DNA from: Desulfobulbaceae bacterium
Lineage (GTDB): Bacteria; Desulfobacterota; Desulfobulbia; Desulfobulbales; Desulfocapsaceae
Direction of reading: 5' to 3'
DNA: 64,000 nt
Assembly: GCA_003249645.1 (NCBI GenBank)
Contig: QKIH01000106.1
Coordinates: 1 to 64,000, forward strand
The notes beneath the pieces were generated by a model that was given only the letters and a program-made list of their open reading frames with translations, was not told where the DNA came from and did not search any database. Position 1 is the stretch's first letter, and every line of letters begins with the position of its first letter. The position numbers were made by a program, and so were the translations under genes. Of this stretch, positions 39,181-47,488 are shown in pieces.

Positions 39181-39522
39181 TCACGCACTGTTGAACAGAG
39201 CTTGGCCGCTGAAAACGGCTTCCCCGGCTATTTTATACATGGAATCGTTCCAGCAGTCTCCACCCAGAAAGGTTGTCTGAATTCCTTGCTGATGAACCTG
39301 TTTCAAGATATACGCCGATATTTTGGTCGGCCCCGGCAAAAACACGATATCTGGCACATGTGATTTAACCTGTTGGATAAAATGAGAGAAATCTTCCGTG
39401 TTTTCAAATGCAATCTTTCCTGATTTTGCAAAGATTGCTCCGACCTTGATCGTATCGGCAGCTTCAACATGGCAGACTGTGAAAAAAAGCAGGATCGAAA
39501 TGACAGATAAAACAATTTTCAT
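39181..39522 (-). pseudogene. Truncated LivK-type binding protein gene
   Basis: A 113-residue product. The signal peptide (MKIVLSVISILLFF...EA) leads into DTIKVGAIFAKSGKIA, the start of a branched-chain amino-acid-type binding protein. It then jumps to FSHFIQQVKSHVPDIVFLPG and TTFLGGDCWND, which belong near residue 200 of the roughly 380-residue family. The segment between, and the C-terminal lobe, are missing. The frame stays open, so it is either an in-frame deletion remnant or a shortened sensor accessory. It is the last gene after a PhnD-like protein and hybrid kinase on the same strand. Confidence 0.65.
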
Positions 39523-39568
39523 ACGTCCTTCTTTCATGAGATATCGTCAGCATATGCTGCGGGTGATG

Positions 39569-42244
39569 TTAATGCTGATTGCTGTTTACAGCCTTTTCAA
39601 TGGCCTGCCTCATTTCATCAACCCGATACGGTTTCGGTACAGCCCCGCAAAAACCGTATTGCTCATAATTTTCCATTATCGGATCTCTGGAATATCCGCT
39701 TGAAACTATGATTTTCGCTGCCGGATCAATAGCAAGGATATGGGCTGCGCACTCTTTTCCTCCCATGCCTTTTGTCACGGTCAGATCCATAATGATGACA
39801 TCAACAGGTTCCTGGTTTTTAGAAGCCTCCGTATAACACGCTATTGCTTCCTCGCCATCTGCTGCAAAGGACGGTTGATGACCGAGTTCGGTCAGTATTT
39901 CCCTGAGCAGCCCTCTGACAATGGGGTCATCATCCATAACCAGTATCCTCAAAACGCCTGCAGCGTATTTTTGCTCATCGGAAGCATTTTCAAGCATTGC
40001 CGGTTCTTCGACGGCAGGCAGGTATATGGTAAAAGTGGTTCCTTCATCTATCTTTGATTCAACGGTGATCAAGCCGTTGTGTTTATGAATGATCGAGTGA
40101 CATATGGCCAGACCGAGTCCGTTGCCCTGCTGCTTGGTGGTGAAATAGGGGTCAAACACTTTATCGAGGACTTCTCTGGTCATCCCCTGGCCGTTATCGC
40201 GTATGACAATTTCAATATATTGCCGCACAGGCAGGTTCTTGGGGATGTTCACCGGCACGGCCGGCAGATTTTTACAGCTTACCGTAATAAGACCCTGTTC
40301 ACTCTGGATAGCCTGAACGGCATTATTGATAATATTTTGAAAAACCTGGAAAATCTGATCCTTGTCAGCAAGAACATGCCACAGGTTTTCACTGAACTCA
40401 AAACGGCATTCAATGCGGTCGCCAAGGGTGGCAAATGCTGTATATTCCTGTATGATTTCTTTTAAATCCGTCTCTTCCTTGACCGGATTGCCGCCTTTTG
40501 AAAAAGTAAGCAGCTGGTTGGTCAGTCCTTTGGCTCGATAAGATGCCTTTTCCGCGATCGCCAGCATATCGGCCGTTTTGGCAGAAAGTGAGGGGTCGCG
40601 CAGGCAAAGACTGATGCTGCCCAGTATTGCAGTAAGAAGGTTGTTGAAGTCATGGGCAATTCCACCGGCCAGAACACCGATGGAGTTCAGCTTTTCGGCC
40701 TGCAGAAGCGCCTGCTCCATCCAGACCTGTTTGGAGATATCGTCTATCCTCACCACTGTCCCCGCCAACTCATTACCGGCAGAGTAGGGGAAGGTTACGA
40801 CAGAGATATGCCGGGTGCCGTTTGGCGTGCAGACCTCTTTTCTGACTGGACTATTCTGGTTCTCCGGTTTGACAATTTCTTCGCAAAGCCCATGGTCTAT
40901 GCCGAGCAGGGCAAGCGCGTGATCAAATGCTGTTCCCCGAACGGATAACAGCGGTTGTCCGCTCTGTCGCTCTGATCCTGCATTCCAGAAACTGATTTTT
41001 CCTTCCGGGTCGATGCCGACCAGGCAGGACGGCATTTTGTTGATGATGCTTTCCAGCGTATTGTTCAGCGCTTCTATTCTGTCTTCTGCAGCGTGACGCT
41101 CGTCAATTTCGTAGAGCAATTCTTTATTCTTGTTAAAAAGCTGCCGAGTTCGGTTCTCAACCTGATGCTCAAGCGTAAGCTTCAAGTCTTCCAGATATTT
41201 ATTGGCCCGTAGCGCTTCCTCCCTGGTCTTTCGCAGTTCTACTGTCTGACGGGACATTTTATTTTTGGCAGATTCAAGATCTTCCAGAGTAGAAAGCACG
41301 TGTACCACAATATTGCTCAGCTCATTTTTCTTATCAATTTCACCCTTATGCTGAACCAGCTCAGACAGCATAAGCTCACCGCTGTTATATTGCCGCAGCC
41401 ATAAATCGAGCTTTCGCATCGGCCGGAGAAGCGTATTCACCACCATGTAAACAAAGCCCAGACTTAAAACAGCAACGACAAAGGTGAGAAGAAGGACCCT
41501 GTTTTTGATAGCTTTAATCTGTTTTTGTTCCTCGATGATGTTTTTCGTTATATTAATAAGATAAAATGACTTATCCAGAGTCGGAATCCGGAGCGGTGCG
41601 CGTAAAGAGAGCAAGTTGGGATGGCTGGTTGAAAAATTCGATACCAGAGTCGAGTTCGGCATAATATTGATATCAAGCCGCAGAGCCTTTTCCATCCCGT
41701 CAAGGAGTTCAAAGTTAATATGTTTTCCCAGAATCAGCGTGCCGATAAAAAGAGTATCATAGGCCCGTATCTGCCTTACACTTATCAGGGACAGGTTGCC
41801 TTCCATCATACCGATTCCGGAAAAGCTGTTGCCGATAGCGGCGAGGCGATAGTACGGGTCGTTTCGCAGAGAATCATTGAACCGGAATTCATCATGACCA
41901 CGGGCCAGAACAACACCCTTGTTGTCGGTCACAATGAATATATCAGCCAGACCTGATTCCACCAGTGAACGTCCTGTCTGAAAAAGAGAATCGGCATTTC
42001 GCTGCTGCACGGCACTCAGGATATCTTCATTTCCTGCGTACAAGGCAGCAATCTGATTGGTTGTATTGATTATTGTCCTGAAATTACTGTCAATCTGATA
42101 CAGAGAGTTCTCCATGCTCTTGCGATCATAGGAGGAGTAGTGATTTACCAGACCATTCAGCTGAAAATATGTAAATGACGTGATAAGAGCGATAGGGATA
42201 AGAACCCAGAGAAATATCTGGTGAATAAGACTTCTTTTGAACAT
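39569..42244 (-). CDS. Hybrid sensor histidine kinase with PAS and receiver
   Basis: An 891-residue membrane kinase. TM1 (about 10-30), an extracytoplasmic Cache-like domain (DIFIVTDNKGVVLARGHD, NDPYYRLA), and TM2 (about 245-268) are followed by a HAMP-like linker and coiled coil. A PAS domain follows (CLVGIDPEGKISFWN), then an H-box GGIAHDFNN with His531, a HATPase with DNGQGM and GNGLGLAI, and a C-terminal receiver with Asp820. The start lies 9 bases after the stop of the PhnD-like gene, so the two are one transcript. The binding protein may modulate the sensor. No DNA-binding output. Confidence 0.92.
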   Translation of the reverse strand: MFKRSLIHQIFLWVLIPIALITSFTYFQLNGLVNHYSSYDRKSMENSLYQIDSNFRTIINTTNQIAALYAGNEDILSAVQQRNADSLFQTGRSLVESGLADIFIVTDNKGVVLARGHDEFRFNDSLRNDPYYRLAAIGNSFSGIGMMEGNLSLISVRQIRAYDTLFIGTLILGKHINFELLDGMEKALRLDINIMPNSTLVSNFSTSHPNLLSLRAPLRIPTLDKSFYLINITKNIIEEQKQIKAIKNRVLLLTFVVAVLSLGFVYMVVNTLLRPMRKLDLWLRQYNSGELMLSELVQHKGEIDKKNELSNIVVHVLSTLEDLESAKNKMSRQTVELRKTREEALRANKYLEDLKLTLEHQVENRTRQLFNKNKELLYEIDERHAAEDRIEALNNTLESIINKMPSCLVGIDPEGKISFWNAGSERQSGQPLLSVRGTAFDHALALLGIDHGLCEEIVKPENQNSPVRKEVCTPNGTRHISVVTFPYSAGNELAGTVVRIDDISKQVWMEQALLQAEKLNSIGVLAGGIAHDFNNLLTAILGSISLCLRDPSLSAKTADMLAIAEKASYRAKGLTNQLLTFSKGGNPVKEETDLKEIIQEYTAFATLGDRIECRFEFSENLWHVLADKDQIFQVFQNIINNAVQAIQSEQGLITVSCKNLPAVPVNIPKNLPVRQYIEIVIRDNGQGMTREVLDKVFDPYFTTKQQGNGLGLAICHSIIHKHNGLITVESKIDEGTTFTIYLPAVEEPAMLENASDEQKYAAGVLRILVMDDDPIVRGLLREILTELGHQPSFAADGEEAIACYTEASKNQEPVDVIIMDLTVTKGMGGKECAAHILAIDPAAKIIVSSGYSRDPIMENYEQYGFCGAVPKPYRVDEMRQAIEKAVNSNQH

Positions 42245-42253
42245 CGTTTGAAC

Positions 42254-43123
42254 TTATTGTTGCCGCTTGATTTTCCTGACAGTATCGTAAAAGCTGTCTT
42301 CGCGAATAAGAAAACCTTTAAGAATAGAATCGCTTGAAGAAAATGCAGGATCGTTTTCTGCATTCTCTAAAACTTCTTTGATAGCATCAAGTTGAGATTG
42401 TGAGAGATGAGGGGCTCCTACTACAGCGTTTCTGGGAATTGGATCGGACTCCTTCAGGATAATATAAACGTCGCCGTTTCTCTCAACCGCCTTTTCATAA
42501 GCAGTGCTGCTGACGCCGCCCCCGCTCACGGCACCTTTTGCAACGGCATCATAAACCTTGTCATGTTTGTTAAGAAAATAGATATTGCTGAAAAAGGTAT
42601 CTGCATTAAAACCGGCTTCCTCCAGCATAATTTTCGGGAGAATATAGCCCGAAGTTGATTCATGATCGGTAAATCCGAAGGCCTTTCCTTTCAAGTCAGC
42701 GAGAGAGCTAATCCCTGAGCCTTTCCCGGCGATAATGAGACTTCTGTAAAAAGCTGTCGGCTGCTTGCATGTAGCCAGATAATGGATTTGAGGATATTCA
42801 TCTTTCAGGCTCACATAGGTGTTGCCGCCGAGAATGGCAATATCGGCACCTTTATGAAGGAGGCTCTCGCCGACTTTCTCATAATTTTCGGGGATTATCA
42901 GTCTTGTTTCCACATCAAGTTTCTCTGACAGCAAGGCCATTAAAGGCGCGTATGTAGCACGCAGGATTTCTTCGTTCTGCCACGGGATTGATGATATAAC
43001 CAGAGTTCCCTTGCTGCCTGGATCCGTCTGAGCAAACAGCGGCTGCAGGCCTGCAAAGGTAACAAGCGGAAGGATAAGAGAAAAAAATGATAACAGAAAA
43101 GCAAACTGTCGTTTGTTGATCAT
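42254..43123 (-). CDS. PhnD-like periplasmic binding protein, kinase-linked
   Basis: A 289-residue protein with a signal peptide (about 1-31) and the PhnD/phosphate-phosphonate binding fold: LVISSIPWQNEEILRATYAPL, HKGADIAILGGNTYV, GISSLADLKGKAFGFTDHESTSGY. No phnC or phnE transporter genes are adjacent; a hybrid kinase follows after 9 bases. Similar PhnD-like proteins elsewhere serve as sensory subunits, so a signalling role is inferred. The ligand may be an oxyanion, but the fold is used for many solutes. No good ribosome site precedes the ATG. Confidence 0.85.
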   Translation of the reverse strand: MINKRQFAFLLSFFSLILPLVTFAGLQPLFAQTDPGSKGTLVISSIPWQNEEILRATYAPLMALLSEKLDVETRLIIPENYEKVGESLLHKGADIAILGGNTYVSLKDEYPQIHYLATCKQPTAFYRSLIIAGKGSGISSLADLKGKAFGFTDHESTSGYILPKIMLEEAGFNADTFFSNIYFLNKHDKVYDAVAKGAVSGGGVSSTAYEKAVERNGDVYIILKESDPIPRNAVVGAPHLSQSQLDAIKEVLENAENDPAFSSSDSILKGFLIREDSFYDTVRKIKRQQ

Positions 43124-43485
43124 GGAGATTGATACCGTAAATTATGTAATTATCTGCTGCAACTTTTCTAACAAAAGATATCCTTTAAATGTTTAAGTTT
43201 ACCTCTGTTTTGTTAGAAGAGTGTTAAAGAAGCATTATTAATTCACTTTGGACAAGCCGGGGTAGAAAGGGCTTAGCGTTTACAATAAGGTTGGATCAAA
43301 CCAAAGGATAAAAAGGATGGAAAACATATCGAAATATATCCTCGGTAACGCGTTTTCCCCGGCACATTGAAATATCGAGATAACCAGTAGGTTTTCTCTC
43401 AGTAAAAGGTTATCAGGGACATAATAGCGTCCCTGAAAATCTGTGAAGAAGGGTCTTAAAGGGTATTGCCGATAAAAAAGAGGTC
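43124..43485. other. Intergenic region with terminator-like stem
   Basis: CAGGGAC (43414-43420) and GTCCCTG (43429-43435) form a 7-bp stem downstream of the MltF-like gene on the minus strand. TTTT follows 6 bases later, a weak terminator. The rest would hold the promoter of the PhnD-like/kinase operon, which I cannot define. Confidence 0.35.
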
Positions 43486-44982
43486 TTATCGTTTCTTCGA
43501 GGGTAACTCTGCAATGGATTCTTTCTTTTCTTTCATGCGTTCGACGACCATTTTATAGGCAATATAATATTTGTAGATATTGGCAACATACTGCACAGTT
43601 TCTTTTCCTATCATCTTTGCGGCGGCAACTTCAGTATTATGAAACCAGATGTTGGGGTTCAGTCCCATTTTTTTTGTTCTTGCACGGACTTTGGTTATCA
43701 TTGACGGCCCGGCATTATAGGCGGCAAAGGAGAAAAGCATTTTATTCAGGTCGTCTATATTTTTATCAGCAAAGAACTGGTCGGTAAGATAGCGCATATA
43801 TTTGGTGCCAGCATGAACATTGGAGTCAAGGAGATGAATGTCGGGGATTGCTACCTGGGGTGATTTAGCAGTTGTCGGCAGCACCTGCATGATGCCGACT
43901 GCACCCGAAGCACTCTTTTTCGACTGGTCGAGCCCGCTTTCCTGGTAGGCCTGTGCGCCAAGCATGAGATAGTCAAAATTATATTTTTCGCCGTACTTCT
44001 TGAACAGGGCAACAAGTGCAGCGAAACGTTCCATGTCTTTCTTGTTTGAAGAATTTTTAATATAATCTGTTTCCTGCAGATAGCGATTGAACAGCAAGTT
44101 GCCGACTAATGTCCCTTTCTTATTCTGTTTCACAAACTCATTAACTACAGCTGCGAGCCGGGGGCTGTTTTTTCGTATTGCCCAGGCAATTTCACCATCA
44201 AAATGAACTGCGGCATTATCATGAACCTTGATATTCTTGAATATTTTCTCCCAGAAATGGGCCTTGTGGGAATCGACGATCGTGGTTGAAATCAGGTTCG
44301 CATTCAACATCTCGAGGATATCTTCATCCTCAAAGGTCTCATCGGCAGCCACTATTTTCATCGGTTTTCGGCCGGTTTTGACAAACAGGTTGTTGAGTGT
44401 CTGGAGGCTCTGATAATAGCTGCTGGATTTTCGGACATAGACTTCACGGCCCTCCATGTCATCAAAACTCTGTAACTGCTTTCCTCCACTGTGTGTGACC
44501 ACAACTTCATTGATTCCCTTGCCCAGCGGGTTTGAGAAATCGACCAGCTCTTTTCTCTGGTCGGTAATGGTCAGGTTGGCGGCAGCAATATCGCCATAAC
44601 CCTCAGCCAGTTTTGTCAGGAGTTGATCTCTTCTGACCGGAATAAAGACAACCCGAACATTGAGCGTTTTTGAGCCGACCTTCTTATTGACGAATTTTTC
44701 GAACTGCTTCATCAGATCGTAGGTAAGCCCCATCTGCTGTCCCTTATCGAGAAAATAAAAGGTCTTGGAATAAACAAGCAGCACACGTATTTCACGCTTT
44801 TTCACCATGGCGTCAAAGTCACCCTTCCATGGTTTGCTGATGAAGTCATCATAGGTGCTGTCATTTTCTGCGCCTATGGAAGGCGGGGCGAAAAAGAGGG
44901 GAATGAAGGTTGAGAGAAGGAGCAGACTGAGGAAGTATCCTCTTATAATACCCGTACAGTTGTTTTTTGAGGTCAGGTGCAT
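43486..44982 (-). CDS. MltF-like membrane-bound lytic transglycosylase
   Basis: A 498-residue envelope protein. An N-terminal hydrophobic segment is followed by a family-3 binding-protein domain (about 55-310, with GDIAAANLTITDQRKELVDFS) and an SLT domain (about 325-480). The SLT domain has catalytic Glu in AQAYQESGLDQ, GAVGIMQVLPTTA and FAAYNAGP. MltF cleaves peptidoglycan to 1,6-anhydro products, and the binding-protein part is thought to control it, perhaps by sensing cell-wall peptides. ATG 44982 is used; a TTG nine codons earlier is possible, and neither has a strong ribosome site. The N-terminus lacks a clear lipobox Cys, so it may be TM-anchored. Confidence 0.9.
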   Translation of the reverse strand: MHLTSKNNCTGIIRGYFLSLLLLSTFIPLFFAPPSIGAENDSTYDDFISKPWKGDFDAMVKKREIRVLLVYSKTFYFLDKGQQMGLTYDLMKQFEKFVNKKVGSKTLNVRVVFIPVRRDQLLTKLAEGYGDIAAANLTITDQRKELVDFSNPLGKGINEVVVTHSGGKQLQSFDDMEGREVYVRKSSSYYQSLQTLNNLFVKTGRKPMKIVAADETFEDEDILEMLNANLISTTIVDSHKAHFWEKIFKNIKVHDNAAVHFDGEIAWAIRKNSPRLAAVVNEFVKQNKKGTLVGNLLFNRYLQETDYIKNSSNKKDMERFAALVALFKKYGEKYNFDYLMLGAQAYQESGLDQSKKSASGAVGIMQVLPTTAKSPQVAIPDIHLLDSNVHAGTKYMRYLTDQFFADKNIDDLNKMLFSFAAYNAGPSMITKVRARTKKMGLNPNIWFHNTEVAAAKMIGKETVQYVANIYKYYIAYKMVVERMKEKKESIAELPSKKR

Positions 44983-45266
44983 GTTTTGTTTTTTTTGATT
45001 TTGTTTCAATAAATTACACGATGAAAGGCGGTCACGCTGTCAGGCCGCATTATACTGTACCCTTTGGAAATTGGTAACAATTAAATGCAGGATGAGAGCC
45101 TTGGTTTAATTTTGGAGGGATCCAGCCGTCTGCAGGATGTTTGACGGCCTAGTTGTCATGTTTTACGATGGGTGCCGATAAAAATGTTCGGATCACAAGC
45201 AGACGAAGAGGCGGATGCCTCTTCCTGTAGATAATCTGCAATGCAGTCTGCTGGGAAAAGCAGGCC

Positions 45267-45629
45267 TTATTTTGACGTTGAAAGGATGACTGTATTCCTT
45301 TTTTTTCTTTGTTCTGCGGTTCTGGCAATTTTATCAGCTGAGGCCCTCAAGATCCTGCTTGCCTCAAACATCATTGCCGCGTTTTTCCTGCTCATCTCTG
45401 TAATTCTGTCAAACAGAGCAGTGTTCACAGCAATCTCTTTTTTTATGCTTGCCAGGCCCTTTTGTATTTTAACAAAATCATCTTCCATGCAGGAAGATGC
45501 CTGAAGAGCTTTTTCCTTGTCTTCCTGGATCAGTAACGCGCGCTTTTTGGTCTCTTCAATAAAACCTTGAGTAAGGATCTCTGAATAAATATCTATCGTC
45601 TCAATTGTCGGTTGCAGTGGTGCATTCAT
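45267..45629 (-). CDS. Hypothetical coiled-coil protein, 120 residues
   Basis: ATG 45629 is preceded by GGGGGA at suitable distance. The product is almost wholly helical and charged, with heptad-like spacing (IQEDKEKALQASSCMEDDFVKIQKG written in parts as IQEDKEKAL and DDFVKIQKG), a single Cys and a basic tail. It has no TM or signal peptide. It may be a flagellar-chaperone-like or cytoplasmic scaffold protein; no family is recognised. The opposite-strand frame over it looks like a membrane protein only because the helix reads that way in antisense. It stands alone, 280 bases upstream of the MltF-like gene. Confidence 0.6.
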   Translation of the reverse strand: MNAPLQPTIETIDIYSEILTQGFIEETKKRALLIQEDKEKALQASSCMEDDFVKIQKGLASIKKEIAVNTALFDRITEMSRKNAAMMFEASRILRASADKIARTAEQRKKRNTVILSTSK

Positions 45630-46415
45630 GTTTTTTCCCCCAGAAAAGAGTTCTATTGTTGAGGGACAAAGAAAACACCGCAGTATTCAATTCAAGTTAA
45701 AGCTCGGTTAAAATCATTTACATGTTTTTTGGCAGCGCTGTCCGATTGTTCCCCCTTGTTCAGCCAGAAAGAGGATTCGGTTAAGATTTTTTCTGAAGAA
45801 GACTTGCAACCGGATAAACGGTGTCATCAGGTTCCGGTTGACAAAGGGAATCTGGGGCTGCAGGCACTATGAACTTTAACCATGACCATAGCCGGGCTGC
45901 CGGCAGGCCTTTGATCAGGAAAACCAGGTGAAATAAAAATAAGAATTTCCATTCACGAAAAAAGAAAGAGAGTCCTTTTTATATTTCAGAATACGATGTT
46001 GTGGTATATGGAGGGATGTGGAATGTCGCTGTGTCGGTCAGTCTTAATCCGTTTAAGAATGCTTACAGAAAATACGTTTTTGTGGTAATGAAGGCGGGTT
46101 TGTTACAAGCCTGTAAAGTATAGGCAGGGACAGGATAAACGGTATGACAGAGAGTTGTTTTATCGACTGTTTGTCGTGGATAAAAAACAATAATTTCAGC
46201 GTATTAAAAAACACGGCACTATCGCGGCATATATGGCATCAATCTTGATTAAGCTCCTCTGATCATTGGCTATGCAAAAAAAAATCGGAAAAGAATATAC
46301 CGGAGCTTGCATAGCAAAACGATTTAACGATAAGCTTGGAACAGACGCAGTTAATCACACGGATAAGAAACCTGTCGCGCCTGTTCACCACTCTAAAACA
46401 AAGGAGAAAAATACG
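45630..46415. other. Long leader region of the BMP transporter operon
   Basis: 786 bases with no convincing gene. Several short frames with moderate ribosome sites (for example at about 46015) lack protein-like sequence. The 3' end carries the long-stem structure listed next. The length suggests upstream control, but no known riboswitch core was recognised. Confidence 0.4.
46269..46315 (+). promoter_or_regulatory. Putative structured leader hairpin
   Basis: GCTATGCAA (46269-46277) pairs perfectly with TTGCATAGC (46307-46315). Inside, CGG and CCG can add an inner stem with an A-rich loop. It ends 100 bases before the BMP gene. ACGA follows twice directly after it. It could be an RNA control element or a DNA operator; no known class matched by eye. 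Confidence 0.4.
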
Positions 46416-47408
46416 ATGAAAAAGCATCTGGTTATGCTCAGTTTTCTACTCATTGCGGCCATGGTCTGTCTGCCGGGCTCTGTGTTTGCCGCCAAAATCA
46501 AGGTTGCGGGCATCTACACCCAGCCGATCCAGCAGAAATGGGATGCATGTCTGCACAAGGCACTGCTTGCACTTTCTGAAAAAGGTGAGATTGAATACGT
46601 CTTTTCTGAAAAAGTTTCCAACACTGACTATATCAGGGTACTGCGCGAGTACGCAGAATCAGGTGTTGCGCTGGTTGTGGGTGAGGCTTTCGGTATCTCC
46701 CGCGATGTGAGAAAAGTTGCTGACGACTACCCGCAGGTAGCCTTTCTGATGGGAGACTCCTTTGGCCCCTACGGTAAAAACATGGCTGTTTTTGATAACT
46801 ACATTCATGAACCATGCTACCTCATGGGCATGATTGCAGGCACCATGACCAAGAGCAACAAGATCGGCATGGTCGGTGGTTATCCAATCGGCGAGGTGAA
46901 CAGACTTTTTAACGCCTTTATGGCCGGAGCAACGTCCGTCAACCCTGAAGTACAGTTCAAGGTTTCTTTCATCGGTTCCTGGTATGATCCGCCAAAGGCG
47001 AAAGAATTTGCCTACGCTCAGGTCGAGGCCGGTGTTGATGTGCTTTATGCGGAGCGTGCCGGTGTAGTTGATGCGGCCCGTGAGAAAGGCCTGGTTGCAT
47101 TTGGTAACGTCAATGACATGAACAAGGAAGAGAACGGTACCAACGTTGTTGTCGCTTCTGCATTGTGGCATATGGATTCTGCCATCGGTCATGCAGTTGA
47201 GCTGGTCAAAGCCGGTCAGTTCAAGGCTGAAGACTACAAAGAGTGGACGATGATGGGGAAGGGCGGTGCAACTCTTTCACCGTATTATGAGTTTGAAGAT
47301 AAACTTTCTGCTGAGATCAAGGATAAAGTAGCCAAGACTGCCGCAGCAATTGCGGATGGCTCCTTCGTTGTAGAGATTAATGACAACGAACCTAAATCTA
47401 CTTTCTGA
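46416..47408 (+). CDS. BMP-family nucleoside/nucleobase-binding protein
   Basis: A 330-residue periplasmic binding protein of the basic membrane protein (BMP/PnrA) type. The signal peptide (1-24) ends FAAKIK. Family features are IKVAGIYTQPIQQKWD, NTDYIRVLREYAESG, GMIAGTMTKSNKIGMVGG and GVDVLYAERAGVVDAAREKG. ATG 46416 has AAGGAG 9 bases upstream; the longer frame from 46266 runs through the leader hairpin and lacks a signal peptide. It heads an operon with an ABC ATPase, two permeases and a cytosine deaminase. BMP transporters of this layout import nucleosides or related bases, and the last gene points to a cytosine-like substrate. Confidence 0.93.
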   Translation: MKKHLVMLSFLLIAAMVCLPGSVFAAKIKVAGIYTQPIQQKWDACLHKALLALSEKGEIEYVFSEKVSNTDYIRVLREYAESGVALVVGEAFGISRDVRKVADDYPQVAFLMGDSFGPYGKNMAVFDNYIHEPCYLMGMIAGTMTKSNKIGMVGGYPIGEVNRLFNAFMAGATSVNPEVQFKVSFIGSWYDPPKAKEFAYAQVEAGVDVLYAERAGVVDAAREKGLVAFGNVNDMNKEENGTNVVVASALWHMDSAIGHAVELVKAGQFKAEDYKEWTMMGKGGATLSPYYEFEDKLSAEIKDKVAKTAAAIADGSFVVEINDNEPKSTF

Positions 47409-47488
47409 TTCTTGTCGAACCACTACTCTTTTATCTTTCATCAGGCCGTTTCCCTGTTTGCAGGTAACGGCCTGTATTGGTTACCTGT

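Noticed and set aside
45241-45504. Plus-strand 87-codon hydrophobic frame
   Set aside because: Antisense of the coiled-coil gene; no ribosome site.
46015-46110. Short frames after GGAGGG in the BMP leader
   Set aside because: Two competing frames, both under 40 codons, without protein-like sequence.
46180-46230. Sigma-54-like TGGCAT-N5-TTGAT upstream of the BMP operon
   Set aside because: The -12 GC is absent and no activator gene is adjacent.
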